Assembly (NCBI GenBank): GCA_023511455.1
Contig: JAIMBJ010000017.1
Location: forward strand, 1-64,000
Direction: 5' to 3'
Length of the DNA stretch: 64,000 nucleotides
From: Bacillota bacterium
GTDB taxonomy: Bacteria > Armatimonadota > HRBIN16
The notes beneath the pieces were generated by a model. The model was not told the DNA's origin, did not search any database, and saw only the letters and a list, made by a program, of their open reading frames with translations. Made by a program: the position numbers and the translations under genes. Below, piece after piece: positions 17,540-26,628 of this stretch. Position 1 is the first letter of the stretch. Each line of letters starts with the position of its first letter.

Positions 17540-19774
17540 CTAGGGTACCGTCACGATGCGAGAGACGCTCCAGCTGCCCTGACTGCTGGTGCCGCTCACG
17601 CGGATAACAAACGACTGTCCGCTCCGGATGTTCGGCGTCATGAAATTGAAAATGAGCTGAACCGACTGTCCCGCCCCCAGTCCAGACAGCCCAGGATCCG
17701 GCAACAGGGTAGTGGGGAACCCGCTCAAAGTGGCGGAAGTCAGGCGTCCACCGGTCATATCGCCGCCGCCCACATTCTTGATGGTGATGAACACCTGGCT
17801 CATGACGTTGGGCGCGATGGAGGCACTAACCGCCTGCAACGATGGTGAGCCGCCCGGCCCTGTGCCCGGAGGCGGTGGCGGCGGCGTGACAGGACGCGCA
17901 CGCACGCGGAAAGTCACGCCGTTGGAATACATCCCCACGCTTGGATTGAAGACAGACAGGTACCAGATTCCCGGCGTGGCCAACTGGCTCTTGGGGATCA
18001 CCGCCCGCAGCTCGTTACTCGAAATGAAGGTGGCAGGTAGCTCTAATCCGCTGAACACCACGCGCGAGTCTTGCTGGAAGCCCGCACCCCGCACGGTCAG
18101 AGGCACGTCGCTGCTCGGCTTCTCCAGCACCGAAGTGGGTGTGATGCGACTGATGGAAGGCACGGCGACGGTCACCACAAAAGACAGGGTGTTCGAGTAG
18201 TCGTTCAGCGAGGGCTCATACACCCGAACCGCAAAAGAGCCCTGATTTTCCAGTAACTCCGGCGGTACGTTTGCCTGCAGCTCGTTGGGCGAAATAAACG
18301 TGCTTGAAAGCAGCTGCCCATCGAACTCCACCTGCGACTGGCTGGTGAAGTTTTGTCCCATCACGCTGAGCGAAATCGCGGTACTGCCCGCGCGCACGCC
18401 CACGGGCGACAGTGCGCTGATGACAGGCGAGGCACCCTGTCCGACGGTCAATGTCAACTCGTTGCTGCGTTTGCCGTCGTTCGGGTCCCACGGATACGGG
18501 GTGTTCACCGCAATCTGCACGCCGTGCGGGGAGGCTATCAGCGAGGCGTCCACCACCGCGTCCAGCTGCGTGGGACTGATGAAGGTCGTGGGCAGCGCGG
18601 AGCCGTTCCACTGCACCACCGAGTACGGACGGAAACCGCGCCCCTCGGTGCGAAGCGTGAAGGAGTCGCCGCCTGCGGCAACGGTCTCGGGTGAGATGGC
18701 ATGTAGTTCCGGCGTGGTAATCATGCTGGCAGTGGTTGCCAGCTCCGCCCGCCACGGTCCCCCCACAACGCTGTTACCGACAATGACGTTGCCGTCGGCG
18801 GAGACATCATAAACTACTCCCAGCGGGTAGATTGGGTCGCCCTGCAACTGATGAACGTTTTGAAAATACTGGCGCAAATACTGCGGAGGCAGCTCGGGGT
18901 CCACCCAGATGACGGCAGCAAACCGCTCGCCCTCTGATCCATACCAGCCCGCCTCGGGGTCGTCGTTCGCAACGCGTACCATGCCAACGACGCGTGGACC
19001 TCCTACTCCCACCCAGACTCCGGCGATGCGCGGCGTGGTATTGCCCTGCGTAATGGGGGGCCCGGGCAGCTGCGGCAGGACTCTAAACCCGGTGCTTGCG
19101 CTCCACAAGAACGTCTGCCACAAAGTGCCGTCATGGTACGGGCCCGCCACCCACGCGCCGTCTGCAGAAACCGCCTGCGGAAATGCATAGTTGGGCAAAT
19201 TGAAGGAGCCTCCACCGACCCGGTCGACGAACCCGTCCCGGCGGGAACCGCTCCTATAACCAATCACCGTGCTGCCGTCGCGAGAAAGCTTCACAGGTTG
19301 TGCCGTGAATGCGGAACCAGTTCCCTGGCTGGGCCACACCTTGAGATCAGCACCGGAGGTCAGGTCACGCAAGGCGCCGTAATTCCTCCAGAGAATGAAC
19401 AGGTTGCCGGCGTCATTCATGCTCCAGGCGTTGCTGGGCGGCGCGAAGGTGAGAAATGTTCCGCCCCGCCGCCAGACGAATGCGCTGTCCCCCACGCCAC
19501 CGACTACGACGCTGCCATCCGCAGAGACGCCGTTCGCACTGCCCCATAACCCGGGAAACAGACGCTCCCAGCCATCGGTGATGCTCCACAACACCGCTTC
19601 AGCCGCTTCCAAGGTAGTCAACCTCGCGGCGAAGAAGTCGCCGTCACGTGATAGCTGGCTTATGGACAGGGCACCTGGCGCCCTCAGGTACTCAAATGTT
19701 TGCGCGCGCCCCGTTGTCAGGTTGCCCAACAGCATCGCGGCGAGCATAAAAGCCATCCAGAACCCTCGTTTCAT
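17540..19774 (-). CDS. Large exported protein with HAF-like repeats and three IPT/TIG domains
   Basis: A 744-aa exported protein. The N-terminal signal peptide ends near GRAQ (residue 25). Residues about 30-350 hold repeats of the form SADGSVVVGG, SRDGSTVIGY, SADGAWVAGP and SADGNVIVGN, as in the HAF repeats of surface proteins. Residues about 355-630 are three IPT/TIG beta-sandwich domains, each with a text such as ISPETVAAGG or LSPVGVRAGS and FISPNELQANVP. A Pro-rich linker (PVTPPPPPPGTGPGG) leads to a final beta domain (about 650-744). The role is probably adhesion or envelope structure. AAGGAGG precedes the ATG. Direct repeats upstream (19818-19837) may be operators. Confidence 0.82.
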   Translation of the reverse strand: MKRGFWMAFMLAAMLLGNLTTGRAQTFEYLRAPGALSISQLSRDGDFFAARLTTLEAAEAVLWSITDGWERLFPGLWGSANGVSADGSVVVGGVGDSAFVWRRGGTFLTFAPPSNAWSMNDAGNLFILWRNYGALRDLTSGADLKVWPSQGTGSAFTAQPVKLSRDGSTVIGYRSGSRRDGFVDRVGGGSFNLPNYAFPQAVSADGAWVAGPYHDGTLWQTFLWSASTGFRVLPQLPGPPITQGNTTPRIAGVWVGVGGPRVVGMVRVANDDPEAGWYGSEGERFAAVIWVDPELPPQYLRQYFQNVHQLQGDPIYPLGVVYDVSADGNVIVGNSVVGGPWRAELATTASMITTPELHAISPETVAAGGDSFTLRTEGRGFRPYSVVQWNGSALPTTFISPTQLDAVVDASLIASPHGVQIAVNTPYPWDPNDGKRSNELTLTVGQGASPVISALSPVGVRAGSTAISLSVMGQNFTSQSQVEFDGQLLSSTFISPNELQANVPPELLENQGSFAVRVYEPSLNDYSNTLSFVVTVAVPSISRITPTSVLEKPSSDVPLTVRGAGFQQDSRVVFSGLELPATFISSNELRAVIPKSQLATPGIWYLSVFNPSVGMYSNGVTFRVRARPVTPPPPPPGTGPGGSPSLQAVSASIAPNVMSQVFITIKNVGGGDMTGGRLTSATLSGFPTTLLPDPGLSGLGAGQSVQLIFNFMTPNIRSGQSFVIRVSGTSSQGSWSVSRIVTVP

Positions 19775-19817
19775 TTGCGTTCCTCCTTCGAGTAGTGACC
19801 CCAGTCTACTCTAGCAC

Positions 19818-19837
19818 CGTTACAAAAACGTTACAAA
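19818..19837. promoter_or_regulatory. Direct repeat CGTTACAAA x2 at 11-bp spacing (possible SARP operator)
   Basis: CGTTACAAA occurs at 19818-19826 and again at 19829-19837, so the units are 11 bp apart, one helical turn. They lie about 45-65 nt upstream of the minus-strand start at 19774. On that strand a TAGACT hexamer follows about 9 nt after the nearer repeat. Direct repeats with 11-bp periodicity just upstream of a -10 box are the known binding pattern of SARP-type regulators, and a SARP-like gene is the next gene. CACCG/CGGTG arms flank the repeats. Confidence 0.4.
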
Positions 19838-19873
19838 TCGGTGCGAGGATATTTTTTCTGAAAAAATACGGGT

Positions 19874-19932
19874 GAAATGCTTCGCTGCCGCTAAGCATGA
19901 CAGACAGGTGTCCTTCTGAGCGAAGCGAAGAA
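19874..19932. repeat. Partial copies of the CATTCTGAGC repeat family
   Basis: The sequence contains a 3' half-unit (ATGCTTCGCTGCCGCTAAGC, then ATGAC) followed by a 5' half-unit (TTCTGAGCGAAGCGAAGAA). It belongs to the same family as 23036-23101 and 56425-56580. It sits between the ends of the IPT/TIG promoter region and the regulator gene. Confidence 0.6.
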
Positions 19933-19990
19933 ACCCCAAGACTCTCCGCTAACACCCAAAGAGATTTGGTGCGACGATGCTGCACCCGGC

Positions 19991-22933
19991 TCAGAGCGAG
20001 GAAGGAGCTTCACCCTCCAACACGCTCTCCAGCAGCGGCACGAGCTCATCCAGTGCGGTTTGCCGTCCCTGTTGAATGCAACTGTGTATCTCGTACTCGT
20101 TCAGGTGCGCTCGCAACACGGCGTCCACCCTTTGCTGGTGTTCTGTGCGGACGGGCAAGTGCAGCTGCTCGCGCAGAGCGTCGCTGGTGCCCTTCAACTG
20201 TGCGCCTAACTGCGCATGTTGCCCTGTGTTCGCCAGCCACAGACTCAATTCATCCAGTGCCTCCACGACGCCCGGGTAGTCCCGTATCTGTAGACGCAGT
20301 TGCAGGCACTGTCGAAGATGCTCCATACCCACCTGATGTTCTCCCCGACAGTGGGCAAGCTGCGCCAGATTGTAATGCAAAAAGCCCCGTGCGTACCAGT
20401 CTGCTCCTTTCTCAGCCAGTGCCAGAGAGGAAAGGTAGAAAGACTTCGCTTTGTCCGTCTCCCCCTCCCTCTGCGCCAGGTTGCCCAGCCACATCTGCGC
20501 GTAGGTCATTGCCTCCACATCCTGTATCTCCTCCGCCAGCGCAAGGCTTTCTTGATAGGCGGCGCGCGCCTGTGAATAACCTTGTCGGCGGTAAAGCACG
20601 TTGCCCAGCCACAGCCGCGCGAAGGCTTGACCGGCTTTATCACCCCTTTTCTCAAATCGCTGCAGGCTCTCCGTCAGGCAACGCTCCGCCTCATCGAGGT
20701 CGCGTTGCATCCATGCCAGCGCACCAACACCCATCGCCACCCACGCCCACCATCGTGAAACCTCTTCCTCTCCCGACGCGCAGTAAGCGTCCAGCAAACG
20801 ATGCAGTACCTGCCTGCCTTCCACCAGCGCGCCGCGCATCATCCAGTACACCCACAGAAACGCCGCCATACGCAACGCACCAGCATCGGTCTTCGCGCTG
20901 TCCCGTTGCACGCTGTATTCCAGCGCACTCAATAAGTTGCGGTGCTCACGCCCCAGACAGGACGCCCACTGCGCCACCAGCGGTCCCGTGCGCTGTCTAT
21001 CCGCCTCTTCGGCAAGGTGGCTGTAGAAGAGAAAGTGTCTGGCTCTGGCATCTGCCGCGTCCTCGCTCGCTTCCAGATACTCCTCTGCGAACACGCGCAC
21101 CGTCTCCAGCATCCGGTAGCGCGCTTCGCCGTCGGTCTCCTCCATCTGCACCAGCGAGTTCTCGATCAAGGCGTCCAGTGTGTCCAGTAGCACTGCATCG
21201 GCGCGTCCGATCTCAGTAGAGATAAATCCCGTCAGGACGCTTCGGGCTGCCGCAAGGTCCCATCCTCCCTCGAAAACCGACAGCATTCGGAACGGCCGGC
21301 GCATCTCCGGGGAAAGCAGGGCATAACTCCACTCCAGGGACACCCTTAAAGACCGATGCCGCTCCGGCAAACAGGACTGCTGCGCACTCAACAGGTCGGG
21401 ATGCTTCTGTAGAGAGTGCAGTATCTGTTGCGGCGACAGCACCCTGACCCGTGAAGCCGCGAGGATGAGCGCCAGAGGTACTCCCTCCAGACGCTCGCAT
21501 ATACCCGCAATGGACGCGGCGTTCTGCGCGTTCCACTCGAACCCCGGGCGCACCTGTTGCGCCTGCGCCAGGAAAAGCTGCACGCTTGGGCATTGAAGCA
21601 ACGATTCCAGAGAAGCCTGTTCAGTATGAGGCGCACCGTTCGCTTTCCACCCCCCCGCGAAGGGGGTCTCCAGCGGCTGCACTCGCACGGTCCTCTCCTC
21701 GGACAATCCCAAATGCAATCGGGAGGTGATTAGCACGCGCAGCATTGGCAGTTGTTCCATCAGGCTCTTTACCGTCTGCTTACCGCTCGCGTCCATCTGC
21801 TCGAAGTTATCCAGCACCAGCAACGACGGGGCACTACCCAAGACCCTCGCGACTTCTTCCTCTACGGTAGCGACATGTGAGGTAACGCCTAACGCCTGCA
21901 GGATACGTCCCAGCAATAACGCGCCGTCTCTCACGTCCGTGACATCCACGAACCACACGGGGTGCCGCGTTTGCGCGATGAACCGTCGCCCCACTTCAAT
22001 CGCCAGACGGGTTTTGCCTATGCCCCCCTCGCCGACCAGTGTCACGAGCCGCTCGGTTTCGGTTTTGAGCAGCTGCAGTAAGCGTTCCACCTCGCGGTCT
22101 CTTCCCACGAGCCTTCCTGGTGCGGGAGGTAACGCGCTCCGGCACATTGCCTCTGTGGTCTGATGTGCCTGCTGCGCTGCCGAGTCTATCGCTCGCGCCA
22201 GCATCAGGGTCTCGCGGGATGGGGTAGAATCCAGGTCCTCCTGCAGCAACCGCTCCCATTCTGCGTACGCTTTCCGCGCCTCAGCCGGATAGCCCCTTGC
22301 CAGATGGATGCGAACAAGCGCCAGGTGCGGTTCTTCCCGCAGGGGGTCCTGCGCGATACCGTGCAGAGCGTATTCTATCGCCACATCCAGCTGTCCCTCA
22401 GCCTCCAGTATCTTCAGCAGCTCATCCAGCGCGAGGAAATAGCGTTCTGAAACCTGCTCCTGCAGTTGCAACACCCAGTCCTCATAATAACCCTTCAGCG
22501 GCAGGTCGGTGTAAAGGCTTACAGCTCTCGCAAGATGCTGCCTTCGATCCGCAACGCTGGTGCTCTGGCGGGCTAAGCGCAGGCTACTCTCCATCATCTG
22601 CAGGTCCGTGACCACAGCCGACGCCCGCAGACCGATGCCGAAGTTGTCGGTGTAGAAGACGCTCTCTGGCACCACCCCGTGTTCTTCAAGCATCCTTCGC
22701 AACGCACTGAGCGAAACCCGCAAGCTGGTACGACCACTCTCAGCAGTGCTTTCAGGCCATAGCAGGTCCAGCAATATCTCACGGGGATGGGATTGGTGCA
22801 GGTGGGTGGCTAAATAAGCCAGCAAAAGCGCGGTCTTCTCGGTACGAAAGCGGGTGATAACCTGCTCCCCCACAATCAGGCGCAAGCCGCCGAACACTTC
22901 TACCCGGCACAGTGTTTCGGACAAAGGTGTCAT
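19991..22933 (-). CDS. SARP/AfsR-like transcriptional regulator: BTAD, AAA ATPase, TPR
   Basis: A 980-aa multidomain regulator. Residues about 5-90 are an OmpR-type winged helix (VEVFGGLRLIVGEQVITRFR ... SLRVSLSALRRMLEE); about 95-245 is the bacterial transcriptional activator domain; about 285-520 is an STAND/AAA ATPase with Walker A VGEGGIGKTRLAIE and Walker B SLLVLDNFEQ; about 700-980 are TPR repeats (QAFARLWLGNVLYRRQGYSQ and similar). Such proteins sense a signal through TPRs and switch on nearby genes. I place the start at ATG 22933, where the winged helix begins 7 residues in, with AGAGGAG upstream; the ORF extends 29 codons to 23020. The natural target may be the adjacent gene. Confidence 0.87.
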   Translation of the reverse strand: MTPLSETLCRVEVFGGLRLIVGEQVITRFRTEKTALLLAYLATHLHQSHPREILLDLLWPESTAESGRTSLRVSLSALRRMLEEHGVVPESVFYTDNFGIGLRASAVVTDLQMMESSLRLARQSTSVADRRQHLARAVSLYTDLPLKGYYEDWVLQLQEQVSERYFLALDELLKILEAEGQLDVAIEYALHGIAQDPLREEPHLALVRIHLARGYPAEARKAYAEWERLLQEDLDSTPSRETLMLARAIDSAAQQAHQTTEAMCRSALPPAPGRLVGRDREVERLLQLLKTETERLVTLVGEGGIGKTRLAIEVGRRFIAQTRHPVWFVDVTDVRDGALLLGRILQALGVTSHVATVEEEVARVLGSAPSLLVLDNFEQMDASGKQTVKSLMEQLPMLRVLITSRLHLGLSEERTVRVQPLETPFAGGWKANGAPHTEQASLESLLQCPSVQLFLAQAQQVRPGFEWNAQNAASIAGICERLEGVPLALILAASRVRVLSPQQILHSLQKHPDLLSAQQSCLPERHRSLRVSLEWSYALLSPEMRRPFRMLSVFEGGWDLAAARSVLTGFISTEIGRADAVLLDTLDALIENSLVQMEETDGEARYRMLETVRVFAEEYLEASEDAADARARHFLFYSHLAEEADRQRTGPLVAQWASCLGREHRNLLSALEYSVQRDSAKTDAGALRMAAFLWVYWMMRGALVEGRQVLHRLLDAYCASGEEEVSRWWAWVAMGVGALAWMQRDLDEAERCLTESLQRFEKRGDKAGQAFARLWLGNVLYRRQGYSQARAAYQESLALAEEIQDVEAMTYAQMWLGNLAQREGETDKAKSFYLSSLALAEKGADWYARGFLHYNLAQLAHCRGEHQVGMEHLRQCLQLRLQIRDYPGVVEALDELSLWLANTGQHAQLGAQLKGTSDALREQLHLPVRTEHQQRVDAVLRAHLNEYEIHSCIQQGRQTALDELVPLLESVLEGEAPSSL

Positions 22934-23035
22934 CTCCTCTTCTGGCTGTGCGTGCACTAGAGACACATTCAAAAAGATACGGGTTACGCAGTTGAAAGAC
23001 TGTTCATGAGTTTGCGACATACAGTGACATCATCT

Positions 23036-23101
23036 GTCATTCTGAGCGAAGCGAAGAATCTCTTTTGGGGCTCCAAGATCTTCGAGGACGCTCAGTATGA
23101 C
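23036..23101. repeat. CATTCTGAGC repeat family, full unit
   Basis: The unit starts GTCATTCTGAGCGAAGCGAA and ends GACGCTCAGTATGAC, so its ends are imperfect inverted repeats. It lies between the regulator gene and thrS. Similar units occur at 19874-19932, 53834-53877 and 56425-56580. The motif is known as a dispersed intergenic repeat in several phyla (established knowledge, no name claimed). Confidence 0.75.
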
Positions 23102-23230
23102 AAAGTCTCTGCATTCACTGAAAAAGAATGACCTACCCGATCTTCGTCGCAGCTGCGTAACTCCTAAAAGGACACCGGCAGGCGACTTGGTAGGGTGGCT
23201 GCTGTCGTCCTGCCGGCGTTTGCTCGCTTC

Positions 23231-24979
23231 TCAGTATCCCTTTCCGCCCATCTCCTCACGCAAACGGGCGATGAACGCCTCCAGAGACACCGCGCCCTGG
23301 TCGCCTGCGCTGCGTTTGCGCACGGAAACGGTCTGGTTGGTCATGTCGCGGTCACCCACGACCAGCATATACGGGATTTTCTGCAGCTCCGCCTCGCGCA
23401 CCTTGAAGCCTGTTTTCTCGTTGCGGGCATCTACCTCCACGCGGAAGCCCTCCTCTTCCAGACGCTGGCGGATCTGCTGCGCGTAAGGCACATGCCGGTC
23501 GGCAATGGGCAGCACAATCACCTGCACCGGCGCCAGCCACAGCGGGAAGGCTCCTGCGTAATGCTCGATCAGGATGCCGATGAGCCGTTCCAGCGAGCCG
23601 AAGGGCGCGCGGTGTATCATCACCGGACGGTGCGGCTGACCGTCGGGACCGATATACTCCAGGTCGAAGCGTTCGGGTAACGTGTAGTCCACCTGCACCG
23701 TGCCCAACTGCCACATCCTGCCCAGACAGTCTTTGGCAAGGAAGTCCAGCTTGGGTCCGTAGAACGCCGCCTCGCCTTCGGCAACAGTGTACTGGATGCC
23801 CATGTGTTCCACTGCCAGCAGGATGGCTTGCTGCGCCTGCTCCCACGCCTCGTCGCTGCCCACGTATTTGTCGCTCTTGGGGTCGCGTAAGCCCACACGG
23901 GCGTGGTATTCCTCCAGCCCCAGCCGCTCGAACACATAAAGCACCAGCTCCACCACGTTTTTGAACTCGTCTTCCAGCTGGTCTGGCGTGACGAAGATGT
24001 GCGAATCGTCCACCGTGAAGCCGCGCACGCGCGTCAACCCACCCAGCTCGCCGCTCTGCTCATAGCGATACACCGTGCCGAACTCCGCCAGGCGCAACGG
24101 CAGGTCGCGGTAACTGCGCGTCTCCGACTTGTAAATCTGGATGTGGTGCGGGCAGTTCATTGGCTTCAGCATGTATTCCTCATCTTCCACCTGAATCGGG
24201 TGGAACATGCTTTCCTGATACTTGTACCAGTGCCCGCTGGTCTTGTACAGGTCCAGCTTGCCGATATGCGGTGTCACCACCGGCAGGTAGCCGCGTTTCA
24301 ACTGTTCCTTCTTGAGGAAGGTCTCCAGCGTGTCGCGCAGGATAGCCCCTTTGGGAAGCCACAGTGGTAATCCGCTGCCCACCTCCGGGCTGATAAGGAA
24401 GATACCCAACTCCCTGCCCAGCTTGCGATGGTCACGCCGCTTTGCCTCCTCCATGCGCTGCAGGTAGTCGTGCAGCTCCTCCTCCGTAAACCATGCGGTT
24501 CCGTAAAGGCGGGTCAGCATCTTGTTTCGTGCGTCGCCGCGCCAGTACGCCCCTGCGATGGAGAGCAGTTTGAAGTGTTTAATCTGGCTGGTACGCTCCA
24601 CGTGGGGGCCGCGGCACAGGTCAATGAAATCGCCCTGCCGGTAGAAACTGATGGTCTCCTCTTCGGGGATCTCCTCGATAATCTGCACCTTATAGTCCTG
24701 CCCGAGTTCCCGCACCAGTCTGAGCGCGTCGAGACGGGGCAGTTCGATACGCTCAATAGGCAGGTCGCGCGCCGCAATTTCGCGCATTCGCTCCTCAATA
24801 CGCGGCAGGTCTTCTCCCGTGATCGGCTGCGGTGGGTCCACATCGTAATAGAAGCCATCCTCGATGGGCGGGCCGATTGCCAGCTTGGTGCCGGGGAAGA
24901 GTTCACAAACAGCCTGAGCCATCAGATGCGCCGTACTGTGGCGCAACGTCTCCAGGTCGGTCATCGTCGCCTGAGCCAT
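23231..24979 (-). CDS. thrS: Threonyl-tRNA synthetase (lacking the N-terminal TGS domain)
   Basis: A 582-aa class II aminoacyl-tRNA synthetase that charges tRNA-Thr. It begins directly with the editing domain: TLRHSTAHLMAQAV gives the HxxxH site and LCRGPHVERTSQ the conserved Cys/His. The catalytic core follows with motif 2 TVYRYEQSGELGGLTRVRGF, the zinc Cys in MLKPMNCPHHIQ, and motif 3 MIHRAPFGSLERLIGI. The anticodon-binding domain (about 475-575) ends the protein. Typical bacterial ThrS is about 640 residues; the missing 60 are the TGS domain. GGAGGAG lies 12 nt upstream of the ATG; ATG 24964 is an alternative. Confidence 0.95.
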   Translation of the reverse strand: MAQATMTDLETLRHSTAHLMAQAVCELFPGTKLAIGPPIEDGFYYDVDPPQPITGEDLPRIEERMREIAARDLPIERIELPRLDALRLVRELGQDYKVQIIEEIPEEETISFYRQGDFIDLCRGPHVERTSQIKHFKLLSIAGAYWRGDARNKMLTRLYGTAWFTEEELHDYLQRMEEAKRRDHRKLGRELGIFLISPEVGSGLPLWLPKGAILRDTLETFLKKEQLKRGYLPVVTPHIGKLDLYKTSGHWYKYQESMFHPIQVEDEEYMLKPMNCPHHIQIYKSETRSYRDLPLRLAEFGTVYRYEQSGELGGLTRVRGFTVDDSHIFVTPDQLEDEFKNVVELVLYVFERLGLEEYHARVGLRDPKSDKYVGSDEAWEQAQQAILLAVEHMGIQYTVAEGEAAFYGPKLDFLAKDCLGRMWQLGTVQVDYTLPERFDLEYIGPDGQPHRPVMIHRAPFGSLERLIGILIEHYAGAFPLWLAPVQVIVLPIADRHVPYAQQIRQRLEEEGFRVEVDARNEKTGFKVREAELQKIPYMLVVGDRDMTNQTVSVRKRSAGDQGAVSLEAFIARLREEMGGKGY

Positions 24980-25037
24980 TTTCGAAAAACACTCCTCCGA
25001 GTGAAGTCAACGCCTGTACGAACGGCGCTGCGATGGT

Positions 25038-25043
25038 ATTATA
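25038..25043 (-). promoter_or_regulatory. Candidate -10 box for thrS
   Basis: A perfect TATAAT on the minus strand within the palindrome GGTATTATACC, about 60 nt upstream of the thrS start. I found no good -35 hexamer at 16-18 nt. No T-box leader elements were recognised in the short leader. Confidence 0.4.
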
Positions 25044-25063
25044 CCATATCTGCATTCCTTCAC

Positions 25064-25093
25064 TTGACACCGCGCATGAACCGATGTTACCAT
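25064..25093 (+). promoter_or_regulatory. Candidate promoter for the methyltransferase gene
   Basis: TTGACA at 25064-25069 is consensus; TACCAT at 25088-25093 is 18 nt downstream and matches the -10 consensus at four of six positions. The ATG of the methyltransferase is at 25126. Confidence 0.45.
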
Positions 25094-25125
25094 TCAGTGG
25101 AACACCACCCGAAGGTAAGCAGAAG

Positions 25126-26628
25126 ATGACGAATTTGCTTCTACAAGGCAAATATGTGTGTCCCCTCTGTGGGCTGGAACTGGACAAGCCTGTTGGCGGA
25201 CACATCCGTCAGCAACACGGAGAGCAGGCGTTCGTTCAAGCGGTACTGGATGCCAAACGTGCCGGGATGAGCGACGCACAGATCGGGGAACAGTTCGGGA
25301 TTACCTTCAAACAACTGGAACGCATCATCACCGAAGCGGTTGGGGTAAACGTCTCCACGCTCTCGCATCCCAAACGCATCAAGACCTGGGAGCCGGCAGA
25401 ATTCCGCCTGGAGAATACCACCGTCTGGAGTTTCAAACAGCGTGGCAACTGGGCGACGCACGATGGACGGTATCGTGGCAATTGGTCGCCCTACATTCCC
25501 CGCAATTTGATACTGCGCTACACCAATCCCGGCGACCTCGTGCTCGATCCGTTCGTGGGTGGCGGCACCACCGCAGTGGAAGCGAAACTGCTGGGACGGC
25601 GGTGTATCGCCCGTGACATTAACCCAGTATGTGTGGAAATGACTTTGGAAAACCTGCGCTTCAGCTTGCCACGTAGTCTTTTTGCGGAATCTCCCATCTA
25701 CGAGCCTGAGGTTTCGGTCGGAGATGCCCGTTGTCTGGAGGGCATTGCCGACAACAGCGTAGACCTGATTTGCGCTCACCCGCCTTATGCCGGAATTATC
25801 CCGTATACTTCGAGCATTGAAGGCGACCTCTCCCAGCTTGGTGTTGGGGATTTCCTGCACGAGATGCGTCAGGTTGCTTCCGAATGCTACAGGGTGCTAA
25901 AACCGGGCAGCAAATGCGCTGTGCTCATCGGCGACACCAGACAACGCAAACACGTGGTACCGATAGGCTTCAAGACGATAGAAGTTTTTCTCGAGGCAGG
26001 TTTTCGCCTGAAGGAGCTGGTCATCAAGCGTCAGCATAACTGCAGGACCACAGGCTTCTGGGCGGACAGGAGCGTAAAGCACAATTTCCTGTTCCTCGCG
26101 CACGAATACCTGCCCGTTTTCGAGAAACCGGCGACTGACGTACCGTATGAGGAATCTCGTCTACCTTCCCCCGGTTTTGAAACGCTACACGCCACGAAGG
26201 TAGAGACGTCCACTTTGCAAACGACTACCGTATGGATATTCCCGCAGGAGAAACTTAAGCAACAGGTGGATGCCAATCTCCATCAGAGGTATGCTGGAGA
26301 AGGACACAATCTCGTATTAATACATCTAACTGAACAGAACACGCGACAAGATACGCAAGACTGCCACGCAAGCATACAGGCATCCGCGCAGCAGGCGTTG
26401 TCTAGGCTACAGCAAGGAGAGTTCGTTATCGTGGAAACGAGAGACGTTCGTTTCGGTGGACAGGTAGTGCCCCTTGCCAAGGTAGTTGTGGACGCGCTTC
26501 AGCCTGTCTCTCGATTATGGCTCAAGGAAATCATCGTTGTAGTGCCCAGCAACTTGCCGGTCTGGTCTACCACGGAGGGGTTACACATCATACACCGTTA
26601 TCTGCTGGTCTATGAGGTAACCGCATGA
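25126..26628 (+). CDS. DNA methyltransferase with N-terminal zinc finger and HTH
   Basis: A 500-aa protein. Residues about 11-28 are a C2H2-like finger (CPLCGLELDKPVGGHIRQQH); residues about 48-72 form a helix-turn-helix (SDAQIGEQFGITFKQLERII). The SAM-binding motif I is LDPFVGGGTTAVEAK (about residue 140) followed by ARDINP, and the catalytic motif IV is AHPPYAGIIPYTSS (about residue 220). This points to an amino-methyltransferase (N4-cytosine or N6-adenine) with motif I before motif IV. The last 180 residues are an unrecognised domain. It overlaps the next gene by ATGA. I reject the 98-codon upstream extension, as it covers the thrS promoter area. Its partner is decayed. Confidence 0.85.
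   Translation: MTNLLLQGKYVCPLCGLELDKPVGGHIRQQHGEQAFVQAVLDAKRAGMSDAQIGEQFGITFKQLERIITEAVGVNVSTLSHPKRIKTWEPAEFRLENTTVWSFKQRGNWATHDGRYRGNWSPYIPRNLILRYTNPGDLVLDPFVGGGTTAVEAKLLGRRCIARDINPVCVEMTLENLRFSLPRSLFAESPIYEPEVSVGDARCLEGIADNSVDLICAHPPYAGIIPYTSSIEGDLSQLGVGDFLHEMRQVASECYRVLKPGSKCAVLIGDTRQRKHVVPIGFKTIEVFLEAGFRLKELVIKRQHNCRTTGFWADRSVKHNFLFLAHEYLPVFEKPATDVPYEESRLPSPGFETLHATKVETSTLQTTTVWIFPQEKLKQQVDANLHQRYAGEGHNLVLIHLTEQNTRQDTQDCHASIQASAQQALSRLQQGEFVIVETRDVRFGGQVVPLAKVVVDALQPVSRLWLKEIIVVVPSNLPVWSTTEGLHIIHRYLLVYEVTA

Noticed and set aside
24832-25125. 98-codon upstream extension of the methyltransferase
   Set aside because: It overlaps thrS and its promoter region and has no recognisable protein text; the ATG at 25126 has a fitting ribosome-binding site.
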